In this document: positions 35,754-43,488 of the stretch, one piece after another
Numbering within the stretch: the first letter of the stretch is position 1
How the letters are laid out: each line of letters starts with the position of its first letter
Source of the DNA: PALSA-1006 sp964571195
Lineage (GTDB): Bacteria; Pseudomonadota; Gammaproteobacteria; Burkholderiales; Gallionellaceae
Length of the DNA: 64,000 bases
Assembly (NCBI GenBank): GCA_964571195.1
Contig: CAZNAD010000001.1
Span: forward strand, 1 to 64,000
Direction of reading: 5' to 3'
Notes under the pieces: model-generated
Seen by the model: the letters and a program-made list of their open reading frames with translations, nothing else
Databases searched by the model: none
Told to the model about the DNA's origin: nothing
Translations under genes and position numbers: made by a program

Positions 35754-36514
35754 CCGTTGTTGAGCTGCCATTGGCGGTATTCATCGTGGATGATGAGCCG
35801 CCCGCCCGAAACCGTCTGAAAGACCTGCTTGCCGATTGTGCGGAACAGTTGCCTCTGGCATTGGTGGGTGAGGCTGGCAGCGGGGTTGAGGCGTTGGATA
35901 AATTGTCCGAAGTGCATGCCGATGTGGTGCTGGTCGATATCCGTATGCCGCAGATGGACGGTATCGAGCTGGCACAACACCTCAATAAGCTGCACAAACC
36001 GCCGGTCATCATCTTTACTACAGCCTACGACAGTTATGCGGTGAATGCCTTCGAGCAACGGGCCATCGATTATCTGCTCAAGCCCGTCCGGCTGGGACGT
36101 CTGTTCGAGGCGCTCACCCGTGCGCGAGCCGCAGTTCCGGTGCGTAGCGAAGTCCTGCAGGAACTTACGCCGGAGCCGCGCAAACATCTTTCCATCCACG
36201 AGCGTGGCAAGATCGTGCTGATACCGATCGAGCAGGTGCTTTATCTGCGCGCCGAGATGAAATACATCACGGTGCGTACCGTCGACCATGAATATCTGCT
36301 GGAAGAGTCATTGATTGCACTGGAAAAGGAATTCGCTTTGCGTTTCGTGCGAGTCCATCGCAATTGTCTGGTGGCCAAAGCCGATATCGAGGGGTTCGAA
36401 AAGATCGCCGAGACGGATACGAGTGAAGCGCATTGGGCGGTCAAGCTGAAAGGGCTGGACGAGTTATTGCCCATCAGCCGGCGGCAGCAGGCCATCATCA
36501 AGGAATTTTCCTGA
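35750..36514 (+). CDS. algR: LytTR-type response regulator AlgR
   Basis: A 254-residue regulator. The receiver has DDEPPAR and the phospho-acceptor Asp63 in VLVDIRMPQMDG, with Lys in YLLKPV. The C-terminal LytTR DNA-binding domain spans about 145-245 (LSIHERGKIVLIP, FVRVHRNCLVAK). It is translationally coupled to algZ. The same gene pair next to hemC and argH in Pseudomonas gives the name. An AlgR-like site lies just after the stop, ahead of fimT. Confidence 0.93.
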   Translation: MTVVELPLAVFIVDDEPPARNRLKDLLADCAEQLPLALVGEAGSGVEALDKLSEVHADVVLVDIRMPQMDGIELAQHLNKLHKPPVIIFTTAYDSYAVNAFEQRAIDYLLKPVRLGRLFEALTRARAAVPVRSEVLQELTPEPRKHLSIHERGKIVLIPIEQVLYLRAEMKYITVRTVDHEYLLEESLIALEKEFALRFVRVHRNCLVAKADIEGFEKIAETDTSEAHWAVKLKGLDELLPISRRQQAIIKEFS

Positions 36515-36518
36515 TTGC

Positions 36519-36527
36519 CGTTCATCG
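36519..36527 (+). promoter_or_regulatory. Candidate AlgR-binding site ahead of the minor pilin operon
   Basis: CCGTTCATC differs at one base from the Pseudomonas AlgR consensus CCGTTCGTC. It lies 137 bases upstream of the fimT start. A weaker match, TCGGTTGTC, is at 36598-36606. A possible promoter (TTTACA at 36609, AATAGA at 36631) lies between it and fimT. Confidence 0.45.
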
Positions 36528-36663
36528 GTTGCTCCCGGCCTGTCGTCCGGTCACTCCCCCTCGGGTATACCGCCTGTTCCCGTAACACCTCCGACCATCG
36601 GTTGTCACTTTACACATAAGCACACGGTTGAATAGAGTGGCGCCCAATTCAATGGGGGCGACA

Positions 36664-37179
36664 ATGCAATTCAAACGACAAACAGGGTTGACGATGGTAG
36701 AGCTGATGATCGTTTTGGCGATCGCCGGCATCCTCGCGGCAGTCGCCGCACCGTCGTTCTCCAGCCTGATCAACAGCATGCGTCAGACATCGACCATGAC
36801 ACAGATCACCGGCGACCTGAATCGGGCGCGTGGTGAGGCGATCAAGCGCAACCGGCGCATATTGATGTGTGTGCGCGACAACGATACTACCTGTGGTGCC
36901 GGTACCGACTGGCGGAACGGCTGGCTGGTCTGTTACGACGAGGATCAGGACGGCGCGTGTGATGCAACCTCCTCGACCAACCCCAATCCCATCGTCGTGC
37001 GCCCGGCCATCAATAGCAGCCTTACGCTGACCGGTAATGCAGCTTCCATTCGCTTCAACCCCAGCGGGACTCAGGGGGCTGGTGGTGCGGCGATACTGCA
37101 ACTTGGCGGAACCTGGTCGGGAGCGACCACGATCATCGCCACTGTCGCCGCGACCGGCAATATCTCCAAGATGCCATAG
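36664..37179 (+). CDS. fimT: Minor pilin FimT/FimU (GspH-like)
   Basis: A 171-residue prepilin. The leader MQFKRQTG is cut before LTMVELMIVLAIAGILAA, with Glu at +5. The start at 36664 gives this classic short leader; an upstream in-frame TTG at 36628 would lengthen it for no reason. The C-terminal domain has a Cys pair in LMCVRDNDTTCG, as in GspH/FimT proteins. FimT/FimU joins the initiating minor pilin complex and may bind DNA in some species. First gene of fimT-pilV-pilW-pilX-pilY1-pilE. Confidence 0.92.
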   Translation: MQFKRQTGLTMVELMIVLAIAGILAAVAAPSFSSLINSMRQTSTMTQITGDLNRARGEAIKRNRRILMCVRDNDTTCGAGTDWRNGWLVCYDEDQDGACDATSSTNPNPIVVRPAINSSLTLTGNAASIRFNPSGTQGAGGAAILQLGGTWSGATTIIATVAATGNISKMP

Positions 37180-37187
37180 GTATCGAA

Positions 37188-37697
37188 ATGGACGCTAAGC
37201 AAATTACAATTTCAAACACCGGACAAAGCGGCTTCTCCATGCTGGAGATATTGATCACACTGGTCATCATCGCCGTCGCCATGCTGGGTACGGCGGGCTT
37301 GCAGCTCAACGCCATGCGTCTGAATAAGGGCAGCCAGTTCCGTACCCAGGCGATTTTTCTGGCCTCGGATCTGGCCGAACGTATGGAGGCGAACAAAGCC
37401 GCCGCAGTGCTTGGAACCTACGAGATCGCGCTTACCAGTGCAGTGGCGGTAGCAGGAACCGATTGCGCTGCGGCATCATGCAATTCGGCTACGCTTGCAG
37501 CATGGGATATCGCACAGTGGGGGCAGTCCATCAGCAATCTGTTGCCTCAGGCCAGTTGGTCGATCACCCGGACCACACCCGGCAATCCCAGCACCTACAG
37601 CATCGTCGTCAACTGGATAGACCGCAGCGACACCAAGACCGTGAGCAGCGGTGGCATCGTGGATACCTATACCGCCACGAGAACCATAGGGGAATGA
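37188..37697 (+). CDS. pilV: Minor pilin PilV
   Basis: A 169-residue prepilin with a 15-residue leader cut before FSMLEILITLVIIAVAMLGTAGLQ, with Glu +5. The segment RTQAIFLASDLAERMEANK is typical of PilV. It begins 8 bases after fimT and ends 4 bases before pilW. It is part of the priming complex at the pilus tip. Confidence 0.93.
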   Translation: MDAKQITISNTGQSGFSMLEILITLVIIAVAMLGTAGLQLNAMRLNKGSQFRTQAIFLASDLAERMEANKAAAVLGTYEIALTSAVAVAGTDCAAASCNSATLAAWDIAQWGQSISNLLPQASWSITRTTPGNPSTYSIVVNWIDRSDTKTVSSGGIVDTYTATRTIGE

Positions 37698-37701
37698 GGT
37701 C

Positions 37702-38697
37702 ATGAGGTCTTGCACACAGCGATATCGGCAACAGGCCATCCGTCTCGCGATGTCCGGTTTCAGCATGGTCGAAATGATGATCTCTATCACCATCGGCCTG
37801 ATGATCGTGGCGGCACTGGTTGGTGTGCTGACCGGCTCATCGGGGAATACCAAGACCAATGACCGGACTTCCGAGCTACAGAGCAGCGGGCGTTATGCAC
37901 TGGACCATCTTAAACGTGAATTGCGCCAGGCTGGCTACCGGGGATACACCTGGGCGGAACCGAATACAGCGACGACCACGCTCACGCCGATCACCAACGA
38001 ATGCCTAGGCAGCGGGGCGGCGGCATCAGCTTTTGTGGCGAATATCCGTCAGGGGGTATGGGGGGCGAACGACAGCAATCCGTTTACAACCAGTTGTCTG
38101 CCTACTCAGCGCTTGCGCGGCGACGTTCTGGTGGTGCGGCGTGTGGCCAGTACGCCGCTGAGCGGAAATTCGGTCAACAATACCTTCTATTTCCGCTCCA
38201 GTTATGCCATCGGTGAAATATTCAAGGCCAGCGGGGCGGCTGCACTCGCCGGATCACCGGTACTGACAGGGGCACCGACACCGCAGGCGGATTTTGCCGT
38301 GCAGGAATATGTTTATTACATCGGCAGTGACGACAGCGACACGACCGTTCCTGCCCTGCGCCGGGTATCCTTGTCTGGCAGTGAGATGGTGGACGAGATG
38401 GTGGTGAGCGGCATCGAGCACATGCAGGTGCAATATGGCCGCCTCGATACCGCATCCAATACCCAGTATTACAACGCGGACAGTATCTCCGGTTCGTCGT
38501 CCGATTCTCCCACAACGCTGACTACCTACGCATGGGATGAGGTGAATGCGGTACGTGTCTGGTTATTGGCGCGCACCTCCAGAGCCGAGGCCGGGTATAC
38601 AAATACCACCAGTTATGCCATGGGTGACCTGACCTATACGGTGAACGATAACTTCCGCCGCCAGTTGTTCACGGCCATCGTGCAACTGCGAAATTGA
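37702..38697 (+). CDS. pilW: Minor pilin PilW
   Basis: A 331-residue prepilin, long as expected for PilW. The 19-residue leader is cut before FSMVEMMISITIGLMIVAALVG. The segment RYALDHLKRELRQAGYRGY is the PilW family signature. The remainder is a large beta-rich globular domain. Its stop overlaps the region of the pilX ribosome site. Confidence 0.93.
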   Translation: MRSCTQRYRQQAIRLAMSGFSMVEMMISITIGLMIVAALVGVLTGSSGNTKTNDRTSELQSSGRYALDHLKRELRQAGYRGYTWAEPNTATTTLTPITNECLGSGAAASAFVANIRQGVWGANDSNPFTTSCLPTQRLRGDVLVVRRVASTPLSGNSVNNTFYFRSSYAIGEIFKASGAAALAGSPVLTGAPTPQADFAVQEYVYYIGSDDSDTTVPALRRVSLSGSEMVDEMVVSGIEHMQVQYGRLDTASNTQYYNADSISGSSSDSPTTLTTYAWDEVNAVRVWLLARTSRAEAGYTNTTSYAMGDLTYTVNDNFRRQLFTAIVQLRN

Positions 38698-38705
38698 GGA
38701 TGACC

Positions 38706-39272
38706 ATGCGATTCGATCACGCTTCCGGGGCTTCCCGGCGACAAACCGGTTCCACGCTCATCATCAGTCTGATTATCCTGATTCTGTTGATGTTGCTGGG
38801 TGTGACCGCGATGACCACTTCTGACACCCAGTACAAATTGACCGGGAACCTGCAATTCGAAGACTCCGCCATGAACAATGCCGAAACTGCCATTAACGCG
38901 GCCGAGACCGCGTTGGGTAACGGCACCATCGCACTGCTAAACGTCGGGTTTACTACGGCTTATGTCAGTGCCAACGGCCCGGTCACAGCGGGGCTATATC
39001 CGTTGAATTCGGGCATAGACCCCTTCACCCTCAACTGGACGGGCAGCGGCGGAAACGGCAATAGTTACGCAGTGCAAGTCGCCTCGGGACAACACTATAT
39101 CGTCGAGCTGATGTCTACCAATAGCCGTCTGGTCGGTTCTAGTCAGGTTACGGGCGGGCGTTCCAGTTCCGGCTGTAACCAGGTCAATACCTATCGCATC
39201 TCGGCACGAGGTACCAGTGCACGCGGAGCGACCAAATTCATCCAGTCTTTCTACAGCGTATTAAGCTGCTAA
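38706..39272 (+). CDS. pilX: Minor pilin PilX
   Basis: A 188-residue PilX_N-type protein with the segment RRQTG/STLIISLIILILLMLLGV. The +5 position is Ile, not Glu, the same loss seen in GspK-type tip pilins, which fits a place at the very tip. GAGGA five bases ahead of the ATG at 38706 supports this start over upstream in-frame codons. QFEDSAMNNAETAINAAETAL is also typical. Confidence 0.9.
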   Translation: MRFDHASGASRRQTGSTLIISLIILILLMLLGVTAMTTSDTQYKLTGNLQFEDSAMNNAETAINAAETALGNGTIALLNVGFTTAYVSANGPVTAGLYPLNSGIDPFTLNWTGSGGNGNSYAVQVASGQHYIVELMSTNSRLVGSSQVTGGRSSSGCNQVNTYRISARGTSARGATKFIQSFYSVLSC

Positions 39273-39286
39273 TCGGGGGAGTCATC

Positions 39287-42200
39287 ATGTCCAACTTGCC
39301 TATCAAACTGCAAAAAGCACACGTCTTCGGTGTGATCGCATTGCTCGGTATATCGATCATCATCGTACGGCTGTCGATCGCGATTACCGCCTTTACGCCG
39401 CAGAACCAGCCCATCGGTTATGTGGCTCAGGACGAGGTGACCAACTACGATCTGACTGGCGGAAGCGAGACGTTGTTCCGTACCGAATACAAGCGCGACT
39501 ACTGGGGCGGTAATTTGTTCGCCTATCCGGTGGATGCTGCGGGTACTGTGCAGGTCGGTGGCGGTGACCGCTGGACCAACGGTGCCAAAGACCATATCGA
39601 TGGACAGAACTACGATACCGGGCGGTTTATTGCCACCATGAAAGACGACGGAACCAAAGTGGCGTTCCGTTCCACCAACCTTTCTGTTACACAGCAGGCC
39701 GCGTTGGCGGCAACCATCAACGGAACTACCTATACTGCCGCCAATATCGTCAACTTCTTGCGCGGTGATCGCAGCAACGAAGGGGCGAGTGCCTTACGGC
39801 AACGCAGTACGGTGTTGGGCGACATCGTCCACTCGCGTCCTTATTATGTGGCGGATGCCACCAATCCAACGGTCTTTGTCGGTGCCAATGATGGTATGTT
39901 GCATGCGATCAATGTTGCCGACGGTACCGAGCGTTGGGCCTATGTCCCTTCGATGCTGATCAGCAAACTCAAGACTCTGGCCTATAGCCCGGCAGATGCC
40001 GCATTGCCGTTCAGTCATGATTATTTCGTGGATGGTCAGATCAATATCGCCAATGTCACCATCTCCGGGAGCAGTCACCGTATTCTGGTCGGGGGCCTGG
40101 GGTCGGGAGGCAAGGGTTTGTATGCCTTGGATATCACCGGTAGCGCGGGTTTAACTACCACGGATGAAGCAACGGTGGCGGGCAAAATATTGTGGGAGAT
40201 CACGCCGACCAAGGTTAATTACGCCACACCAACGGTGCATAGCACAGCCGCATCGACCGCAGCGAGTGCTGCAGCCTATAGCAAACTCGGTTATACCTAT
40301 GGCATACCTACCCTGGCTAAGATCAACCATGGAGGAACCTCCATGGACGTGGTCATCATCGGCAATGGTTACGACGAAGCCGCCACCGGAGAGAGTTATC
40401 TGTTCGTCATCAACGCAGCGACCGGGGCGCTGGTCAAAGCCATCCAGGCAGGTACGGCAGGCGCGGCTAACCCCAATGGCCTGTCCAATCCGGTTGCGCT
40501 GGATACTAATGCCGACGGTTATGTCGACCGGGTCTATGCGGGAGATTTGAACGGCACCCTGTGGAAATTCGATCTTTCCAGCACCACGGTCTCTTCCTGG
40601 AGTGCCAGTGCCTTGCTGGTGACTTCGCCCGCGCAACCTATCACCAGCACACCGGGGGTGGCGGCACATCCCAACGGCGGCTACATGGTCAGCTTCGGTA
40701 CCGGCAAGATCCTTACCGGCGCATATGGAACCTATAACCATGGCACCTCAACCTGGACTACCGCTGCAACCGGTGATCTGGGTGATACCAGCGTCCATTA
40801 TGTCTATGGGATATGGGATGGAGCGCCGGCTGCCAATGCCGCGCTGCTGACCCAGACACTGACCGAACGTTCGTATACCTATGCAGGGGTGACAACCCGG
40901 GTGCGGCGAGCCACGGCCAATGTGCCGAACTGGAGCAGCGGTGCTGCCAATCACAAAGGTTGGAAAGTGGCTTTGCCGGCGGGTGAGCGTGTGGTCGGCG
41001 AAGGCAGCTTCACCGAAAACGGACGCTTCTATTTCATCAGTTACAACCCGACCGTAGCCCCTTATGCGGTCTCCGGCACATCGACCGATATTTACGGGGA
41101 GAACTGGCTGATGGAACTGAACTATCTCACTGGCGGCAGCAGTACCTCACCATTCTTGGATATGGACAGCAACCTGTTGCTGAACGACTCGGATCGCATC
41201 ACTTATATTGCCAGCGACACCATTCCGTCCGGCAAGGTGGTCGGGGATCGTATCCTGAGCCCTAGTCAGGACGGTATCCCGGTCGGCAAGTGGCTGTCCA
41301 ACGGGGTGCAATCGCAACCTATTCTGGTGCAGTTGCAGACGCTGAATACCACGCTGTTTAACCAGAACCCAGATGTTATTTTCCCGCCTACCACCACGGT
41401 GTCGCGCGGTGTCGCGGGAGGGCACTTCGACGTGGATAATTTTTACGGCACCTACAATAACTGTACCGGGGTCGGTGGTGCCGGCTCCCAAGCGATCGGA
41501 TATATCGACTTTACCTATAGCAACAACAAGGACCTTTCCAGTTTCTCGATCACCATCGGCGGAGTCAGTGTGCTGAGTGATAACAATCCGCCCAGCAAGA
41601 GTAGATCTGGCCTGGAGGACTGGGTCGTGTCGAGTTTTAATTCCGCAGACTATACGGTCAAGGTCAGCAATAACAAGATCAAAATCACCAAGAATGCCAC
41701 AGGGGCAGCTACTCCGGCCATTGTGGTCAGTGCCACCGGGTTGAGTTCGTCCGACTATACGGTCACTGCGTTCTCGGGCGGGACAGCGGCCAGTTCGCCA
41801 AGTTCAGTTTCGGGCACCAATTGTGATTATGTCCGGCACGAACACGAATATGACGACAAATATGACAAGACTGGTGTGAACATGCTCAACGCGAGCCAGT
41901 CGGCATTTAATCTCTCTAATGCCATCACCAATACCACAACCAACTTCAAGGTGTTGATGATGAATCAGTACCTGAGTCCGGCGGTGAGTCTGCACATCGG
42001 CAACAGTTCCTACAGTCCGTCCAGCTCTGCCGGGTATGTCTCGGTGAAGAACTATCAGACTTCCGCGAACCTCGATATCACTACCGTGTCGACCTACAAT
42101 CGCAGCAATATCGGCAGTCTGGCGATTAATATGCCGGTGGACGCTTTTGCGGTAAAAGATTGGTGGGGAACGGGTGATTTGCGGGTCGGCTTGCACTCCG

Positions 42201-42952
42201 TGTCGCCGGGCTGTACCTGGAGCGGCAGTGGCGAAGGTGCCGATATGTACCAGCCGGTTACGCCGCCTACTAATGGCACGGATGGGCCGGGAACAGCAGG
42301 TACCACCTCGGGGGCACGTCATAACGGTGCGCTAACCGTGCAGATCATCAAAGACACTACACCAGCGAGCGCAATCGAGGAGAACGTGAGCGGCCGCCCG
42401 GAATATGGTTACCGCGTCAAACATGCTAGCTTCTACGATTACGTACTGGTGGAATACATTTTCTATTGGCACCATCCGCGTAACATGTGTTACAGCACCT
42501 CTGGTACCGCATGGAAAAAGACCAACAACAACGGTGATGCCTGGAACACCGACGCGCTGATGACCGGTAGCGGCTGGACTAAAGCGCCACCAGAGGATAA
42601 TGCTGTGTCGAACGCCAACGGGACACCGGCGAGCGGCTCTACCGATCCCAAGATCGGCGCGCTGGGCAGCACGGGTGTCGGGTGTACTTCCACCACCACG
42701 GTGTCGGGCAATGTGACTACCACCCGCAGCACCTGTACTGATGGCAGCAGTACTACCACGGTGCAGACCGCCAACAGTAACGGTACGGTGACCATCGTGA
42801 TTACCAATTACGGGACGGATGGCACCACGGTGTTGAGCACCACCACCAGTGTGGTGGCCAATGCATCCGGGTCGGTGAAGACCGGCGGTGACGAACGCGG
42901 TTTGCAGGCACGCACCGGGCGAGTCTCTTGGCACGAACTGATTCGTGAATGA
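39287..42952 (+). CDS. pilY1: Pilus tip adhesin PilY1
   Basis: A 1221-residue exported protein with an N-terminal hydrophobic segment (about 12-33). The conserved PilY1 beta-propeller starts near residue 180 (VLGDIVHSRPYYV, VFVGANDGMLHAIN) and contains the calcium loop DTNADGYVD (406-414) followed by RVYAGDLNGTLWKFD. The N-terminal part lacks a DxSxS MIDAS and a full von Willebrand A domain. A C-terminal module (HEHEYDDKYDKTGVNMLN, NYQTSANLDI) and a Ser/Thr-rich stretch come before the terminal GRVSWHELIRE. GGGGGAG precedes the ATG. With the minor pilins it primes pilus assembly and mediates adhesion. Confidence 0.94.
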   Translation: MSNLPIKLQKAHVFGVIALLGISIIIVRLSIAITAFTPQNQPIGYVAQDEVTNYDLTGGSETLFRTEYKRDYWGGNLFAYPVDAAGTVQVGGGDRWTNGAKDHIDGQNYDTGRFIATMKDDGTKVAFRSTNLSVTQQAALAATINGTTYTAANIVNFLRGDRSNEGASALRQRSTVLGDIVHSRPYYVADATNPTVFVGANDGMLHAINVADGTERWAYVPSMLISKLKTLAYSPADAALPFSHDYFVDGQINIANVTISGSSHRILVGGLGSGGKGLYALDITGSAGLTTTDEATVAGKILWEITPTKVNYATPTVHSTAASTAASAAAYSKLGYTYGIPTLAKINHGGTSMDVVIIGNGYDEAATGESYLFVINAATGALVKAIQAGTAGAANPNGLSNPVALDTNADGYVDRVYAGDLNGTLWKFDLSSTTVSSWSASALLVTSPAQPITSTPGVAAHPNGGYMVSFGTGKILTGAYGTYNHGTSTWTTAATGDLGDTSVHYVYGIWDGAPAANAALLTQTLTERSYTYAGVTTRVRRATANVPNWSSGAANHKGWKVALPAGERVVGEGSFTENGRFYFISYNPTVAPYAVSGTSTDIYGENWLMELNYLTGGSSTSPFLDMDSNLLLNDSDRITYIASDTIPSGKVVGDRILSPSQDGIPVGKWLSNGVQSQPILVQLQTLNTTLFNQNPDVIFPPTTTVSRGVAGGHFDVDNFYGTYNNCTGVGGAGSQAIGYIDFTYSNNKDLSSFSITIGGVSVLSDNNPPSKSRSGLEDWVVSSFNSADYTVKVSNNKIKITKNATGAATPAIVVSATGLSSSDYTVTAFSGGTAASSPSSVSGTNCDYVRHEHEYDDKYDKTGVNMLNASQSAFNLSNAITNTTTNFKVLMMNQYLSPAVSLHIGNSSYSPSSSAGYVSVKNYQTSANLDITTVSTYNRSNIGSLAINMPVDAFAVKDWWGTGDLRVGLHSVSPGCTWSGSGEGADMYQPVTPPTNGTDGPGTAGTTSGARHNGALTVQIIKDTTPASAIEENVSGRPEYGYRVKHASFYDYVLVEYIFYWHHPRNMCYSTSGTAWKKTNNNGDAWNTDALMTGSGWTKAPPEDNAVSNANGTPASGSTDPKIGALGSTGVGCTSTTTVSGNVTTTRSTCTDGSSTTTVQTANSNGTVTIVITNYGTDGTTVLSTTTSVVANASGSVKTGGDERGLQARTGRVSWHELIRE

Positions 42953-42997
42953 CGGGCGGTTTTGCTCCGCTAGATAAATGACAGAACAGGGAGATGG

Positions 42998-43408
42998 ATG
43001 ATGAAAGTTGAACGTGGTTTCAGTTTGATCGAGTTGATGGCGGCGGTGGCGATTGTGGGGATATTGGCGGCCATTGCAGTACCGAACTACAGCAACTATG
43101 TGATCCGGGGTTCGCGAGCGGCGGCGCAGGCCGAGTTATTGGAGCTGGCCAGCTTGCAGGAGAAGATTTATCTCAACTCGAATGCTTATACCGCCAATCT
43201 GACGACAGCTTATAACGGTACATCGGGCGGCGGGCTAGGCAAAACTACCGGGTTAACGGCAGATGAAAAATATACCCTGTCCATCTCTGCGCCGGGACAG
43301 ACCTACACTATCACCGCGACACCGGTTTCAGGAAAATCGCAGGCGGGTGATGGCAATCTGTCTATCAGCGAAAACGGCCAGCGTCTGTGGGGTACGGCAA
43401 GCTGGTAG
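42998..43408 (+). CDS. pilE: Type IV pilin PilE-like (minor pilin)
   Basis: A 136-residue prepilin with a seven-residue leader MMKVERG cut before FSLIELMAAVAIVGILAAIAVPNY. The globular part is short, and no Cys pair is visible. It closes the fimT-pilE operon, the position of the minor pilin PilE in Pseudomonas, so it is probably not the major pilin. GGAGATGG precedes two adjacent ATG codons; 42998 and 43001 are equally possible. Confidence 0.92.
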   Translation: MMKVERGFSLIELMAAVAIVGILAAIAVPNYSNYVIRGSRAAAQAELLELASLQEKIYLNSNAYTANLTTAYNGTSGGGLGKTTGLTADEKYTLSISAPGQTYTITATPVSGKSQAGDGNLSISENGQRLWGTASW

Positions 43409-43453
43409 CAGAGAGTACGGCAGCATGGTCGGAATCGGCTGTGTCGAGACATC

Positions 43454-43488
43454 AAACGAACAAGCCCGCTGCGCGGGCTTGTTCGTTT
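43454..43488. terminator. Bidirectional terminator between pilE and ppc
   Basis: A 16-bp stem AAACGAACAAGCCCGC (43454-43469), loop TGC, and its reverse complement to 43488, followed by TTA. It lies between converging genes and touches the ppc stop codon (43488-43490). Confidence 0.85.

Noticed and set aside
39794..42934. Long minus-strand frames within pilY1
   Set aside because: Antisense to a complete pilY1 and without known motifs.
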